Shown here one piece after another: positions 1 through 11,500 of a stretch of DNA of 64,000 bases. The position numbers and the translations under genes are program-made. This DNA is from Eustoma russellianum (lineage: Eukaryota > Streptophyta > Magnoliopsida > Gentianales > Gentianaceae), in contig AP025057.1 in assembly GCA_036186865.1 (NCBI GenBank), forward strand, positions 28,994,581-29,058,580, written 5' to 3'. Numbering within the stretch: the first letter of the stretch is position 1; the number at the start of each line of letters is the position of its first letter. The notes below the pieces were generated by a model. It was not told the DNA's origin, made no database searches, and worked only from the letters and a program-made list of their open reading frames with translations.

Positions 1-652
1 AGCTTTAAACAAATTTACAAGTATGAGAGAAATATACAACAATGGAAAATGAAGCTAGATGATGTTGAAAGTGTGTCTTTGCTTCATCCAAGCCTTCTCT
101 ATTTATAGATGAAGTTCACCACGTTTTTGAGGCTCTCCACCAAGTCTTCATCTTCAAAAATGTCAAGATAATGCCCAAATAGTCTCTAGCCACCCTATGG
201 AGTGATTTGATTTTGGATAGCCACCCTAGAAAATCTTAGACATCTATACAATAGTCAAGGAAGCATGTAATAGGTTGGGTTAAACTCCACAAGAAATTTT
301 AGCAAGATTAGAAAGAGAAAACATCATAAATCTCCCTTGGATTTTGTTCCAGCATTCAAAAAATTTGAATTCTGGAGGACATCGATCGATCGAAGTCCCT
401 GGAAGGGAGAGATCGATGTCCTCAGAAGATTGCAGAATTTGAAACTGCCTGACATCGATCGATCGATGTCAGGGCTGAAGTGACATCGATCGATCGATGT
501 CCCCAGCTTGAGAGATCGATGTCAACCAGTGAGTTCCAATCTCAACCATCTTTGGACATAATGTGTTTTGCCCATCTTGCATCAAATATCAAACATAAAT
601 TTAACTCATTCAAAACATCTTTTCATCATCAAAACGTTTTTACAACTTAACA
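1..652 (-). repeat. Partial LTR of family S, cut by the window start
   Basis: Matches the complete solo LTR at 45578-46975 in the same orientation and the one at 40002-41381 in reverse. The right edge is the U3 end, reading TTAACA at 647-652 (reverse complement TGTTAA). A TATA-like box is readable on the minus strand at about 100-107. Between it and the LTR edge lies an array of CGATCGATCG-type palindromes, two of them perfect 20-bp palindromes at 451-470 and 482-501. The left part and its TSD lie outside the window, so it cannot be said whether this is a solo LTR or part of a full element. No coding sequence is seen. Confidence 0.8.
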
Positions 653-1084
653 CTTTGTACATCGAGAACATCTTTTTTTTTAACTATCCTAATGTAAACA
701 ATCTTATAAAAATACATTGTGGACCTTACATAGTATATATTAACAGGGATTTGGGAGGATAAGACTGAGAGGGATCTCTTCCCGGAAAATGCTACTGTAG
801 AGAGAATCCTTTTTTAGGTTGTTTTTCATAATGTCGGAAAGCCAATAATTAGATCAGTTTTGTTTCAGTTTCAAACAAAAAAACAACTAATCAATGTGAT
901 GCAAGCCCAATAAATAGATCTATATCATTTTTAGATTTGAGATCTTGAATGATAAAGTATACATACAATGATACAATAAAAGCAGCTAAAAATTGAAGCA
1001 TTTTGAATTTTAGATTGTAATTTCACCATTCAATGTTCTCTTAATCACGACCAATCTGCTGTGTCATTTCTTTTGTCTTGTCAC
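653..1084. other. AT-rich intergenic DNA, no gene seen
   Basis: Spacer between the family S LTR and Copia A. Only a 64-codon chance frame overlaps its start, without recognisable motifs. Nothing further is supported. Confidence 0.6.
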
Positions 1085-1089
1085 ATATA

Positions 1090-1301
1090 TATTAAGATAT
1101 CCACAATTAATGTGATTAGATATAGAAGATATGTACATATTTAAGTTGTATTTATAGTGTATATTTGTTTACTAATTTGGTAGAGTGATTATAGTGATTC
1201 TAGTTTGATTGGATAGATAAGTTAGATGGAAGGTATACATAATATGTTGTAAACATTTTTGGTATTGTATCAATCAAATTGCGTGATTGCACGTTTTTTC
1301 A
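1090..1301 (+). repeat. 5' LTR of Copia A
   Basis: 212 bp, starts TATTAAG and ends CTTTTTTCA-like before the PBS. The outer dinucleotides are TA...CA rather than TG...CA. The TSD and the 3' LTR confirm the boundary. Confidence 0.93.
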
Positions 1302-1313
1302 TGGTATCAGAGC
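1302..1313 (+). other. Primer binding site of Copia A
   Basis: TGGTATCAGAGC, complementary to the 3' end of plant initiator tRNA-Met, abuts the 5' LTR with no spacer. It would prime minus-strand cDNA synthesis. Confidence 0.92.
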
Positions 1314-1366
1314 GAAAACCCTAATTTTTTGCCGTCGTCTTAGATCGTTCTTCGTCCGGTGGTAAC

Positions 1367-4300
1367 ATGGCCGTCGCCAACGTCCCCAGCGCCGCCACTG
1401 ACACCACCACCGTCCCTCTCACCACTACCGATCCTAAATCCGCATACTACTTACATCCATCTGACCATCCTGGTCTCCTCTTCGTCACTCAACCATTAGG
1501 TGAGAATGGTGAAAATTATTTCGTTTGGCAAAAGGCGTTTGTCAATGCTTTGCGATTCGAAAACAAAGCAGGCTTTATCGATGGCACCATCCAACGTCCG
1601 GATATTGCCTCTGTTAATTTTCCTGTTTGGCAACAGTGCAATGCGCTGGTGCTATCATGGTTGTCTAACTCACTTGTGAAAGAACTTCAAGGGGCCGCTG
1701 CTCATGCGGAGACTGCCCGAGAAGTCTGGGCTGATTTGGAAGAGCGATTCACACAAGGTGTGGATGCCCGTGTATATGAGTTGCGTCGTGCCATAGCTTC
1801 CCTTCGACAAGAAAGAGGCACTGTATCTGTCTATTATGGACGACTCAAGGCTCTTTGGGGAGAGCTTCAATCTTTCGATCAAATCCCAATGTGTAGCTGT
1901 GGACTTTGTACGTGTGGTGTGTCCAAAGCCATGGAGAAAGTTCGTGAAAAAGAAATGGTCTTTGATTTCCTTATGGGTCTGGACGAGACCTTCGGTACGG
2001 TACGTTCCCACATCCTCAGTATTGACCCCCTGCCTTCACTTGGTCGTGCGTATGCAATTGTGGCGCAGGAGGAGAAGCAACGCAATGTGGCCTAAAGTCT
2101 TGTTCTGCAATTTGACGCTGCAACTTTAGCCACCTCGCAACCATCTCACGACAACCGGTCGGCTCCCTGGCAGCACTCCTAGGAAGGCCGGCCGTCAAAA
2201 CCCAAAGGAAAGGGGGAGCCCCCGCAGTGCAATCATTGTGATAAAGTTGACCATTTACGTGAAACTTGTTTTGATTTAATTGGTTATCCAGCTGATTGGA
2301 ATCGTAGTCGTCGGAGTAAGGTTTCTGCAGGTCAAGGATCCCCTACAGTAGCAGCAATGGCGAAAGGGGTGGCGTCATCCGCCAACCCCTATATTCAGCC
2401 TGCGCCATCCAACTTCGCAGGCCTCATCCTCGCTCAACAGCATCAGTTGGCACAGTTCATTGATCACCTAAATGGAGGTAATTTTGGGTCCACATTGCCA
2501 CCTACAGGCAAACCAGAATCGGGTATTGTTCCTTCTCTTTCTCCTTCGCGGTTTAATTGGATATTGGATAGTTGGGCTAATGCACATATCGTCAATGATT
2601 TATCTATGTTCACGTCTATTACCACTGATAAGTTGACAGCTAAGGTTCAAATTCCGAATGGTACGCACGTGGTGGTTCGTGCGATTGGAACCTTGCACTT
2701 ATCGGGCAGTTTGGTTCTTCGTGATGTTTTGGGTGTTCTGGAATTTGCATTCAACCTTATTTCAGTCAGTAGATTGGTAAAAGATTCGCATTGCGCTCTG
2801 ACGTTTGGTCCGGATTTCTGTGTTGTGCAGGAGATACCCTCGAGGAAGCTGATTGGAGTGGATAGACAGCACGATGGTCTCTACCACCTATTACCCCATT
2901 CGGCCGCCACAGTCCATGCCGTGGTCCAGTCCTCACAATCCCTTTGGCATCGTCGCGTGGGTCATCTTCCTGTGTCAAAGTTTCGTTTTCTTCCGTCTAT
3001 TCTAGTTACAAATAAAGATGTTCTTTGTGATGCTTGTAATCGTGTTAAGCAGACTCGCTTACCTTTCCCTGTTAGCACTAGCATTACTAGTCGTATTTTT
3101 GATTTGATACATTGTGATATTTGGGGCCGTATAAAACACCTAGTCTTTCTGGGGCACGTTATTTTTTAACAATTGTTGATGACTATAGTCGTAGTACTTG
3201 GGTTTATTTGATGCAAGCTAAATCTAATACTTGTCGTTTTCTATTACATTTCTTGCGTTGGGTTCATACACAGTTTGGGCATCCAGTCAAACGGGTTCGA
3301 AGTGATAATGGGTTAGAATTTACTAGTCATAACATTCGCACTTATTTTGCTGAGCATGGCATTGATTCTCAAACATCATACGTTCACACGCCTCAACAAA
3401 ATGGCGTAGTTGAACGGAAACATAGACATATCTTAGAAGTGGCTCGCGCACTTCATTTTCATGCTCACTTACCTGTGTCATTTTGGGGGGAATGCGTACT
3501 CACTGCTGTTTATCTTATTAATCGTATGCCTGCTGCACCTCTCCAAAATAAAACTCCATATGAACTTTTGGTTGGGCGTTTACCTTCTTATAGTCATCTT
3601 CGTGTCTTTGGTTGTCTTTGCTATGGCTACACTCATCATGGTCCCCGTGATAAATTTGCGTCACGTTCTGCGTTTGGTATCTTCATTGGTTATCCACATA
3701 CTCAAAAGGGTTACAAAATATTTGACATTTCTAGTCGAAAAGTTTATGTTAGTCGGGATGTCACGTTTTATGAGGATATTTTCCCTTTTCTATGTCGTCC
3801 TCTACTGATTCTGTCTCAGATTTGGTTGTTGACCCCTCATCTTCGGTCAGTTGGGATGTCACGCACCCACATTCATCGGCCGAACCACCCCCACCATCGG
3901 CCGAACCACTCCTGCCAGACACATCTCCTGCTTGCCCTTCCTCCGTGCCAACCGTGTCATCCCATCCGACGGCATCAGGCTCGCCGTCGGCTTCTGCTGA
4001 GCCATCTCACGTGTCTGCTTCACTACCTCCGTCCCGTAGCATACGTTCTCGTCAGCTGTCCCGTCGTCTTACAGATTTTCATATTGCACTGCCTCCATCT
4101 CTTGTACCATCCGCTGCTCCCACCACTCATACAGCAAACTCTATGGTATTTCCCTTATCTAGTTACCTTTCATACGCTCGGTTATTGTCCTCTTATTATG
4201 GTTTGATTGCGGCTATTAATGATGGCGACGAGCCAGTTTCCTTTAAGCAGGCAGTCAAACATGCTCATTAGCGAGATGCGATGCAGCGTGAAATTGCCGC

Positions 4301-5763
4301 ACTTGAGGCTAACAATACTTGGACTGTCGTTCCCTTACCTCCAGGTAAACGTACCATTGACTCCAAGTGGGTTTATAAGATAAAGTATCATCCTGATGGT
4401 TCTGTTGAGCGCTACGAGGCTCGTTTAGTAGCGCGTGGTTATACCCAAGTTGAGGGTGTCGATTTTCATGAAACCTTCGCTCCTATGGCTAAGTTAGTCA
4501 CAGTTCGGTGTCTCCTAGCTCTTTCTGTCGCACACGGTTGGTATGTTCACTAACTTGACGTCAACAATGCCTTCTTACATGGCGATCTTACTGAGGATGT
4601 CTATATGCGCATTCCGCCCGGTTTTTCTCGTAAGGGGGAGAACCATGTTTTTAAGCTACAAAAGTCCCTATACGGTTTGAAACATGCTTCACGGAATTGG
4701 TATGCTAAGTTTACATCCTCTCTACTTGCCCTTGGTTATTCTCAGTCTAATACGGATCCGTCTCTGTTTCTTTTGACCACTTCATCTTCTATTGTGGTTG
4801 TCTTGATTTATGTTGATGACGTTATTGTTGTTGGGAATGATATCACTCGTATTGAGGCCCTCAAGTCCTATCTTGATCACAAGTTTAAGATCAAGAATCT
4901 TGGGCCACTTAAGTACTTTCTCGGGATTGAGGTTGCTCGGTCCCCTACTGGCATGGTCCTAAATCAGCGGAAGTATGTCCTTGACATTCTCAACGAATGT
5001 GGACTCCTTGGGAGCCGCCCCACTGCTGCGCCCATGGATCAAAAGGGGTGTTTTTCTGACTCCGATCCCCTTTTAGATGATCCTGCATTTTATCGGCGTA
5101 TTGTTGGTCGCCTGCTTTATCTTACTGTTACTCGTCCTGACATCTGTTTTGTTGTTAACACCCTTAGCCAGTACATGCAGGCTCCCCGCAAATGCCATTT
5201 AGATGTTGTCTTTTATTTGCTGCGATATCTTAAACGTGCTCCCGGTCAAGGTTTGTTTTTTTTCTACACAGTCTTCCTTACGCCTTCATGCCTACTGTGA
5301 TGCCGATTGGGCAGGTTGTCCTATTACACGGTGTTCCACTTCTGGTTACATGGTGTTTCTTGGTGACGCTCTTGTGTCTTGGCGTTCCAAAAAGCAGCCC
5401 GTGGTTTCTCGTTCTTCTGCTGAGGCTAAGTATCGTGCTATGGCGCACGCTACTAGTGAGATTGTTTGGTTACGGCAGCTTCTCTCGGATCTCGGTCTTC
5501 GCTCACCACAGCCTGTTCCTCTCCGCTGTGATAATCAAGCTGCGTTACACATTGTTGCTAATCCTGTCTTTCATGAGCATACGAAGCATATCGAGATTGA
5601 CTGTCACTTTGTTCGACATTATTACACCGCCGGACTCATCCTTCCATGCAGGGTTCCCGGGTCACACCAGTTAGCTGATGGGTTCACTAAGCCACTTGGC
5701 CCTGATCATTTTCGGCGATTCTGTGGCAAGTTGGGCATGCTCGATATCCACGCGCCAACTTGA
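1367..5763 (+). pseudogene. gag-pol polyprotein of Copia A, broken
   Basis: The start ATG at 1367 matches the gag start of Copia B. The order is gag (1367 to about 2300) with a CX2CX4HX4C zinc knuckle at 2228-2269; protease near 2570, where the catalytic D-S-G motif reads D-S-W (GGG to TGG); integrase from about 2940 with D, D and E motifs; reverse transcriptase (about 4280-5000, YVDD present); and RNase H (about 5290-5700). Breaks seen: in-frame stops at 2093, 2180, 4269 and 4551; loss of one G in a G run near 3123; loss of one T in a T run near 3787; and a third frameshift near 5260 in a T run. It would not make a working polyprotein. The four stops are all transitions relative to Copia B. 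Confidence 0.93.
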
Positions 5764-5770
5764 GGGGGAG
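5762..5770 (+). other. Polypurine tract of Copia A
   Basis: GAGGGGGAG lies directly before the 3' LTR, the usual plus-strand primer position. It overlaps the end of the RNase H reading frame. Confidence 0.85.
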
Positions 5771-5982
5771 TATTAAGATATCCACAATTAATGTGATTAG
5801 ATATGGAAGATATGTACATATTTATGTTGTATTTATGGTGTATATTTGTTTACTAATTTGGTAGAGTGATTATAGTGATTCTAGCTTGATTGGATAGATT
5901 AGTTAGATGGAAGGTATACATAAAATGTTGTAAACATTTTTGGTATTGTATCAATCAAATTGCGTGATTGCACGTTTCTTCA
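5771..5982 (+). repeat. 3' LTR of Copia A
   Basis: 212 bp, same termini as the 5' LTR, 7 substitutions from it, followed by TSD ATATA. Confidence 0.93.
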
Positions 5983-5987
5983 ATATA

Positions 5988-6778
5988 TAAAATACCATAG
6001 TTGCAAATTTCACATTAAACTTAAGCCAAGGAAAATCTGAACCGAGCACTCTCGCCATGTCAAATGCATGGACTCAAGTTCCTCAGATCACTCATCTAAA
6101 GTATAGATTACTTTCTGTTAAAAAAAAGGAAAAAAAGAATTAAATTAAAATTCACCTTGTAGGATGCAATCTTTTCTTTTATTTTTATTTTTTATTTTTC
6201 CCCTTCTCTGAAAGATGAACTTGACTTGTATGATATCATCGGATCTTGAATTAACAATGCGATTTGGTTGTTAGGCCGACGAGTGGTGTTATACATGTGT
6301 GAATAATCGATAACGCCTTTTCGTAGCATTTGAAAAAAAAGGGTGAAATCTCTTATCCTGAGGTCATTACCATCTCATCTCCAATGAGGTAAGTATTTGT
6401 CCTTTTTGAAGAAGAATGAGATTTGTTTTTGTTCTTAGAATAAGTGTAATTACTTCGGTAGGAAAGGACAATTTTATTATCTACCACAACATCAGCAACA
6501 AACACCTTTTCTCAGTTCATATATCTTCTTGAAATATGAAAGCTCAATCTCTGGCCCCATTCACATCGTATTTCTTGTCCGCAAGTAAGAGGACCACCAC
6601 CTTGTTCGATTATGAATTTTCTGCTTTTACATTTCTTTAAACTCGTACTTTCAGAGAATAGAATGACAAACGACGAAACAATGTAAGACAATCTCATTAG
6701 ACGGGATCCAAAAAATCCGATAACGGATAATTTCCAGACTTTTACACCCATATGATACGTAACATGTGTGATTCTACT
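5988..6778. other. AT-rich spacer, no recognised gene
   Basis: Contains short poly-A/T tracts. A 79-codon minus-strand frame at 6512-6751 shows no recognisable motif, and I do not call it a gene. Confidence 0.5.
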
Positions 6779-6793
6779 GACACGTTACTAGTC

Positions 6794-7039
6794 CTGGGGC
6801 AAAAGCTGAAATCCCTCACCCCGGGGTCTCCACTGTTCCAGCACCAAGGAACTGCATGGAGGATGTAAATCAGGAGTTAAACGGACTCCTAGATTGAATG
6901 AGATTTACAGAGTTACCTACAAACCAGGTCTTTGGCCTATCAGCAGAGGAACACCCACACTGTGTGTCTCAGTATTCGAACTCTTGACTTCTTGGAGTAA
7001 ATTCCAACCCGAATACCAACTGGATCATACCCTTGGGGC
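6794..7039 (-). mobile_element. SINE, tRNA-derived, complete
   Basis: Flanked by a 15-bp direct repeat (6779-6793 and 7040-7054, one mismatch). Read on the minus strand it starts GCCCCAAGGG and shows an A-box-like TGATCCAGTTGG and a B-box-like GAGTTCGAATAC, the internal RNA polymerase III promoter of tRNA-derived SINEs. The body continues into a unique region of about 170 bp ending near TTTTGCCCCAG. The SINE split by the gypsy element (14178-14330 plus 31331-31450) is a relative in the same orientation. Confidence 0.85.
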
Positions 7040-7054
7040 GACACATTACTAGTC

Positions 7055-7461
7055 TGATTCTACATGCATAATGTATCTGATTCTATAGATATCTTTTGCT
7101 ACAATCATATTTCTAGTGATTTGATTCAAATGGTTAAAGGTCCAACATAAAATACATGTCAAACTACACAAATTTCTCGCTCCATCGAACATCCCAACGG
7201 TCGAACCAACTGTCGACCTTCAAAAGGAGGCGACCTGCTAGATCCTGAGTACAATCAGTTAAAACTAATCCTCTCAATACCATGGGCAAGACTCCTTCAT
7301 ACTTAAAATGTACATTTTGAAGAAGCCCAAAAAAAAAAAAAAAACTGATTGTTGCCTAATATTCCATATCGTAAAAGCATAGGGAGTTTGTAGGGCTTTC
7401 TTACATTCCGCCAACTTCATGTTTTTAAGGAAGCTTTTCTAGTCTGGAGCTCCAACATGTT
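7055..7461. other. Spacer between SINE and Copia B
   Basis: Includes a poly-A run near 7329. No coding or structural signal is seen. Confidence 0.5.
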
Positions 7462-7466
7462 ATAGT

Positions 7467-7693
7467 TATTAGAATATTGTGTATTTATGTGATTAGATTG
7501 TACGTATATTCTCATTGATGTAATTAGATGTGATGAATATGTTAGATATGGTAGTGTATATTTTAGTTACCATGTACAGAGATTTGATCATTATGGCTAG
7601 ATAGCTTAGCTAGGAAGATAGCGCCATATACATAGCATATTGTAACACTTTTGGAAATTAATCAATCAAATTACGTGATTGCACGTTTCTTCA
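7467..7693 (+). repeat. 5' LTR of Copia B
   Basis: 227 bp, starts TATTAGAATA and ends GTTTCTTCA. TA...CA termini, as in Copia A. Confidence 0.95.
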
Positions 7694-7705
7694 TGGTATC
7701 AGAGC
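7694..7705 (+). other. Primer binding site of Copia B
   Basis: TGGTATCAGAGC directly abuts the 5' LTR; initiator tRNA-Met type. Confidence 0.93.
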
Positions 7706-7761
7706 CAAAACCCTAAAACACCTTCGCCGCCGTCGACCGTTTTCTTTTGTCCGGTGATACA

Positions 7762-8514
7762 ATGGCCGTTGCCACCGTCTCCGGCGCCGCCACAGACGCC
7801 GCCACCATCCCCCTCACCACTACCGATCCTAAATCCGCTTACTACTTACACCCATCTGACCATCCTGGTCTCCTCTTTGTCACTCAACCATTGGGTGAGA
7901 ATGGTGAAAATTATTTTGTTTGGCGAAAGGCGTTCGTCAATGCTTTGCGATCCAAGAACAAAGCAGGCTTTGTCGATGGCACCATCCAACGTCCGGATGT
8001 TGCCTCTGTTAACTTTCCTGTTTGGCAGCAGTGCAATGCGCTGGTACTATCATGGTTGTCCAACTCACTTGTGAAAGAACTTCAAGGAGCTGCCGCTCAT
8101 GCGAAAACTGCCCGAGAAGTCTGGGTTGATTTGGAAGAGAGATTCACGCAAGGTATGGATGCTCGTGTGTATGAGTTGCGTCGTATCATAGCTTCTCTTC
8201 GGCAGGAAAGGAGCTCTGTGTCTGTCTACTATGGGCGACTCAAGGCCCTTTGGGGAGAACTTCAATCCTTCGACGAAGTTCCAATGTGTAGATGTGGCCT
8301 CTGTACATGTGGAGTGTCCAAAGCCATGGAGAAAGTTCGTGAGAAGGAAATGGTCTTTGATTTCCTTATGGGCTTGGACGAAAATTTTGGTACGGTACGT
8401 TCCCACATTCTCAGTATTGATCCTCTGCCTTCGCTTGGTCGTGCGTATGCAATTGTGGCGCAGGAGGAGAAACAGCACAATGTGGCTCAAAGTCTCGTTC
8501 CGTCCGCAGTTTGA
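7762..8514 (+). CDS. Gag N-terminal part of Copia B
   Basis: Capsid-type domain of plant Copia Gag, which assembles the cytoplasmic virus-like particle. The ATG at 7762 is chosen because it aligns with the Gag start in Copia A (both begin M-A-V-A); another in-frame ATG lies at 7747. The sequence carries the motif NYFVWRKAFVNAL and a cysteine cluster (CRCGLCTCG) typical of this gag family. The frame runs to a TGA at 8512-8514, but that end is artificial. At 8499-8506 the four bases TCCG occur twice, and Copia A, with a single copy, stays in frame here. The zinc knuckle therefore falls in the next frame, and this Gag would lack its nucleic-acid-binding tail. Confidence 0.9.
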   Translation: MAVATVSGAATDAATIPLTTTDPKSAYYLHPSDHPGLLFVTQPLGENGENYFVWRKAFVNALRSKNKAGFVDGTIQRPDVASVNFPVWQQCNALVLSWLSNSLVKELQGAAAHAKTAREVWVDLEERFTQGMDARVYELRRIIASLRQERSSVSVYYGRLKALWGELQSFDEVPMCRCGLCTCGVSKAMEKVREKEMVFDFLMGLDENFGTVRSHILSIDPLPSLGRAYAIVAQEEKQHNVAQSLVPSAV

Positions 8515-11500
8515 AGCTGCAGCATTAGCCACCTGGCAACCAACACATGACAACAGATCGGCTCCCTGGCAGCATCCCCAGGACGGCCGATCGTTGAAGC
8601 CAAAGGGAAAGGGGGAGCGCCCACGGTGTAATCATTGCGGTAAAGTTGGCCATTTACGTGAAACTTGCTTTGATTTAATTGGTTATCCGGCTGATTGGAA
8701 TCGTAGTCGTTGGAGTAAGGTTTCTGCAGGTCAAGGATCTTCTACGGTGGCAGCAATGGCAAAGGGGACGGCACCACCTGCCAACCCTGATGCTCAGCGT
8801 ACATCATCCAATTTTGCAGGCCTAACTCTCGCGCAACAGCATCAGTTGGCACAGTTCATTGAGCACCTGAATGGAGGTAATTTTGGAACCTCATTGCCAC
8901 CTACGGGCAAACCAGAATCGGGTATTGCTCCTTCTCTTTCTCAGTCATGGTTCAATTGGATTTTAGACAGTGGGGCTAACGCACATATCGTTAATGATTT
9001 ATCTATGTTCACTTCTATCACCACTAATAAGATGACAGCTACGGTTCAAATTCCAAACGGTACACACGTGGCGGTTCGTGCGGTTGGAACCGTACACCTC
9101 TCGGACAGTTTGGTCCTTCGTGATGTTTTGGGGGTTCCCGAGTTTGCATTCAATCTTATTTCAGTTAGTAGATTGGTGAAAGATTCACATTGTGCTCTGA
9201 CATTTGGTCCAGATTTCTGTGTTGTGCAGGAGATACCCTTGAGGAAGCTGATTGGAGTGGGTAGGCAGCATGATGGTCTCTACCACTTCTTAACCCATTC
9301 GGCCGCCACTGTTCATGCTGTGGTCCAGCCCTCCGCATACCTTTGGCATCGTCGCATGGGTCACCTTCCTGTGTCAAAGTTTCGTTTTCTTCCGTTTATT
9401 CCAGTTACAAATAAAGATGTTCTCTGTGATGCTTGTAATCGTGCTAAACAGACTCTTTTATCTTTTCCTGTCAGCACTAGCATTACTAGTCGTGTTTTTG
9501 ATTTGATACATTGTGATATTTGGGGGCCGCATAAAACACCTAGCCTTTCTGGGGCGCGTTATTTTTTTACCATTGTTGACGACTACAGTCGCAGTACTTG
9601 GGTTTATTTAATGCAAGCTAAATCTGATACTTGTCGTTTCCTCTTACATTTCTTTCTTTGGGTTCATACACAGTTTGGATATCTAGTCAAACGGGTTCGA
9701 AGTGATAATGGGTTAGAGTTCACTAGTCATAACATTCGCACTTATTTTGCTGAGCATGGGATTGATTCACAAACATCATGTGTTCACACACCACAACAAA
9801 ATGGTGTCGTTGAACGGAAGCATAGACATATTTTAGAAGTGGCTCGTGCACTTCGCTTTCATGCTCACTTACCTTTATCATTTTGGGGGGAATGCGTACT
9901 TACCGCTGTTTATCTTATCAACCGTATGCCTGCTGCTCCTCTTCAAAACAAAACTCCATATGAACTTTTGCTTGGGCGTTTACCCTCTTATAATCATATT
10001 CGTGTCTTTGGTTGTCTTTGCGATGGTTACACTTATCATGGTCCCCGTGACAAATTCGCGTCACGTTCTGCGCCTGGCATATTTATTGGTTATCCACATA
10101 CACAAAAGGGTTACAAGATATTTGACATTTCCAGTCACAAAACTTATGTTAGTCGTGATGTCATATTTTATGAGAATATTTTCCCTTTTTCTGTGTCGTC
10201 TTCTACTACTTCTGTTTCAGATTTGGTTGCTGACCCCTCACCTCCAGTCAGTTGGGATATCCCTGACCCAAACCCATCGGCCGAACCACCACCATCTTCG
10301 GCCGACCCTCCCGTGCCAGACGCGCCACCTGCACGCCAAAATCCACTACCTAACGCGTCGTCCCAGCCGCCGGCAGGCCTGCAGCCGTCGGCTCCTTTTG
10401 ATCCATGCCCCGAGTCTGTTTTGCCACCTTCGTCCCGTAGTGTACGGTCTCGTCACTTATCCCGTCGTCTTACAGATTTCCATATTGCCTTACCTCCATC
10501 TCTCGTGCCATCTGCTGCTCCCACCCCTCCTACAGCTAACTCTACGGTATTTCCCTTATCTAGCTACCTTTCATATGCTCGGTTATCGTCCTCTTATTAT
10601 GGTTTGATTGCGGCTATTAATGATGGCGATGAGCCAGTTTCTTTTAAGCAGGCTGACAAACATGCTCATTGGCGTGATGCAATGCAGCATGAAATAGCCG
10701 CACTTGAGGCTAACTGTACTTGGACCGTTGTTCCTTTACCTCCAGGTAAACGCACTATTGACTTTAAGTGGGTTTATAAAATAAAGTATCATCCTGATGG
10801 TTCTGTTGAGCGCTACAAGGCTCGTTTAGTTGCACGTGGTTATACCCAAGTTGAGGGTGTTGACTTTCATGAAACTTTTGCTCCTGTGGCTAAATTAGTC
10901 ACAGTTCGATGTCTCCTCGCACTTGCTGTCGCACGTGGTTGGTATATTCACCAACTTGATGTCAATAATGTTTTCTTACATGGTGATCTTACTGAGGATG
11001 TTTATATGAGGATTCCTCCCGGCTTCTCTCGTAAGGGGGAGAATCATGTTTTTAAACTCCAAAAGTCCCTCTACGGTTTGAAACAGGCTTCACGGAATTG
11101 GTATGCTAAGTTTACTTCTTCTCTACTTGCCCTTGGCTATTCTCAGTCTAATGCGGATCCGTCACTGTTTCTTTTGCACGCTTCCTCCTCTATTGTGGTT
11201 GTTTTGATTTATGTTGATGACGTTATTGTTGCTGGGAATGACATCACACGTATTGAGGCCCTTAAATCCTATCTTGATCACAAGTTTAAGATCAAGAACC
11301 TTCTAAAGTATTTTCTTGGTATTGAGGTTGCTCGTTCGTCTCATGGCATGGTGTTAAATCAAAGTAAATATGTTCTTGACATTCTCAAGGAATGCGGCCT
11401 TCTCGGGGGGCGTCCAACTGCCACGCCCATGGACCAAAAGGGACACTTCTCGGATACTGCCCCTCTCTTAGATGATCCTACCTTTTATCGCCGTATTGTT

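Larger units (their letters stand above)
1090..5982 (+). mobile_element. Copia A: complete but decayed LTR retrotransposon
   Basis: Two 212-bp LTRs (1090-1301, 5771-5982) are flanked by the 5-bp TSD ATATA (1085-1089 and 5983-5987). A PBS complementary to initiator methionine tRNA follows the 5' LTR directly and a purine tract precedes the 3' LTR. Domain order is gag, protease, integrase, reverse transcriptase, RNase H, as in Ty1/copia. The LTRs differ at 7 positions by direct comparison. The short LTRs and gag/RNase H sequences resemble the plant Ale/Retrofit group, but this lineage call is an inference. It is closely related to Copia B at 7467-12391. Confidence 0.95.

Noticed and set aside
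6794..7039. Possible tRNA genes at SINE promoter boxes
   Set aside because: A- and B-box-like motifs are present, but no cloverleaf can be folded and the flanking direct repeats mark SINE insertions.
8065..8553. 162-codon minus-strand frame
   Set aside because: Antisense shadow of Copia B gag; the same shadow occurs in Copia A at 1670-2011.
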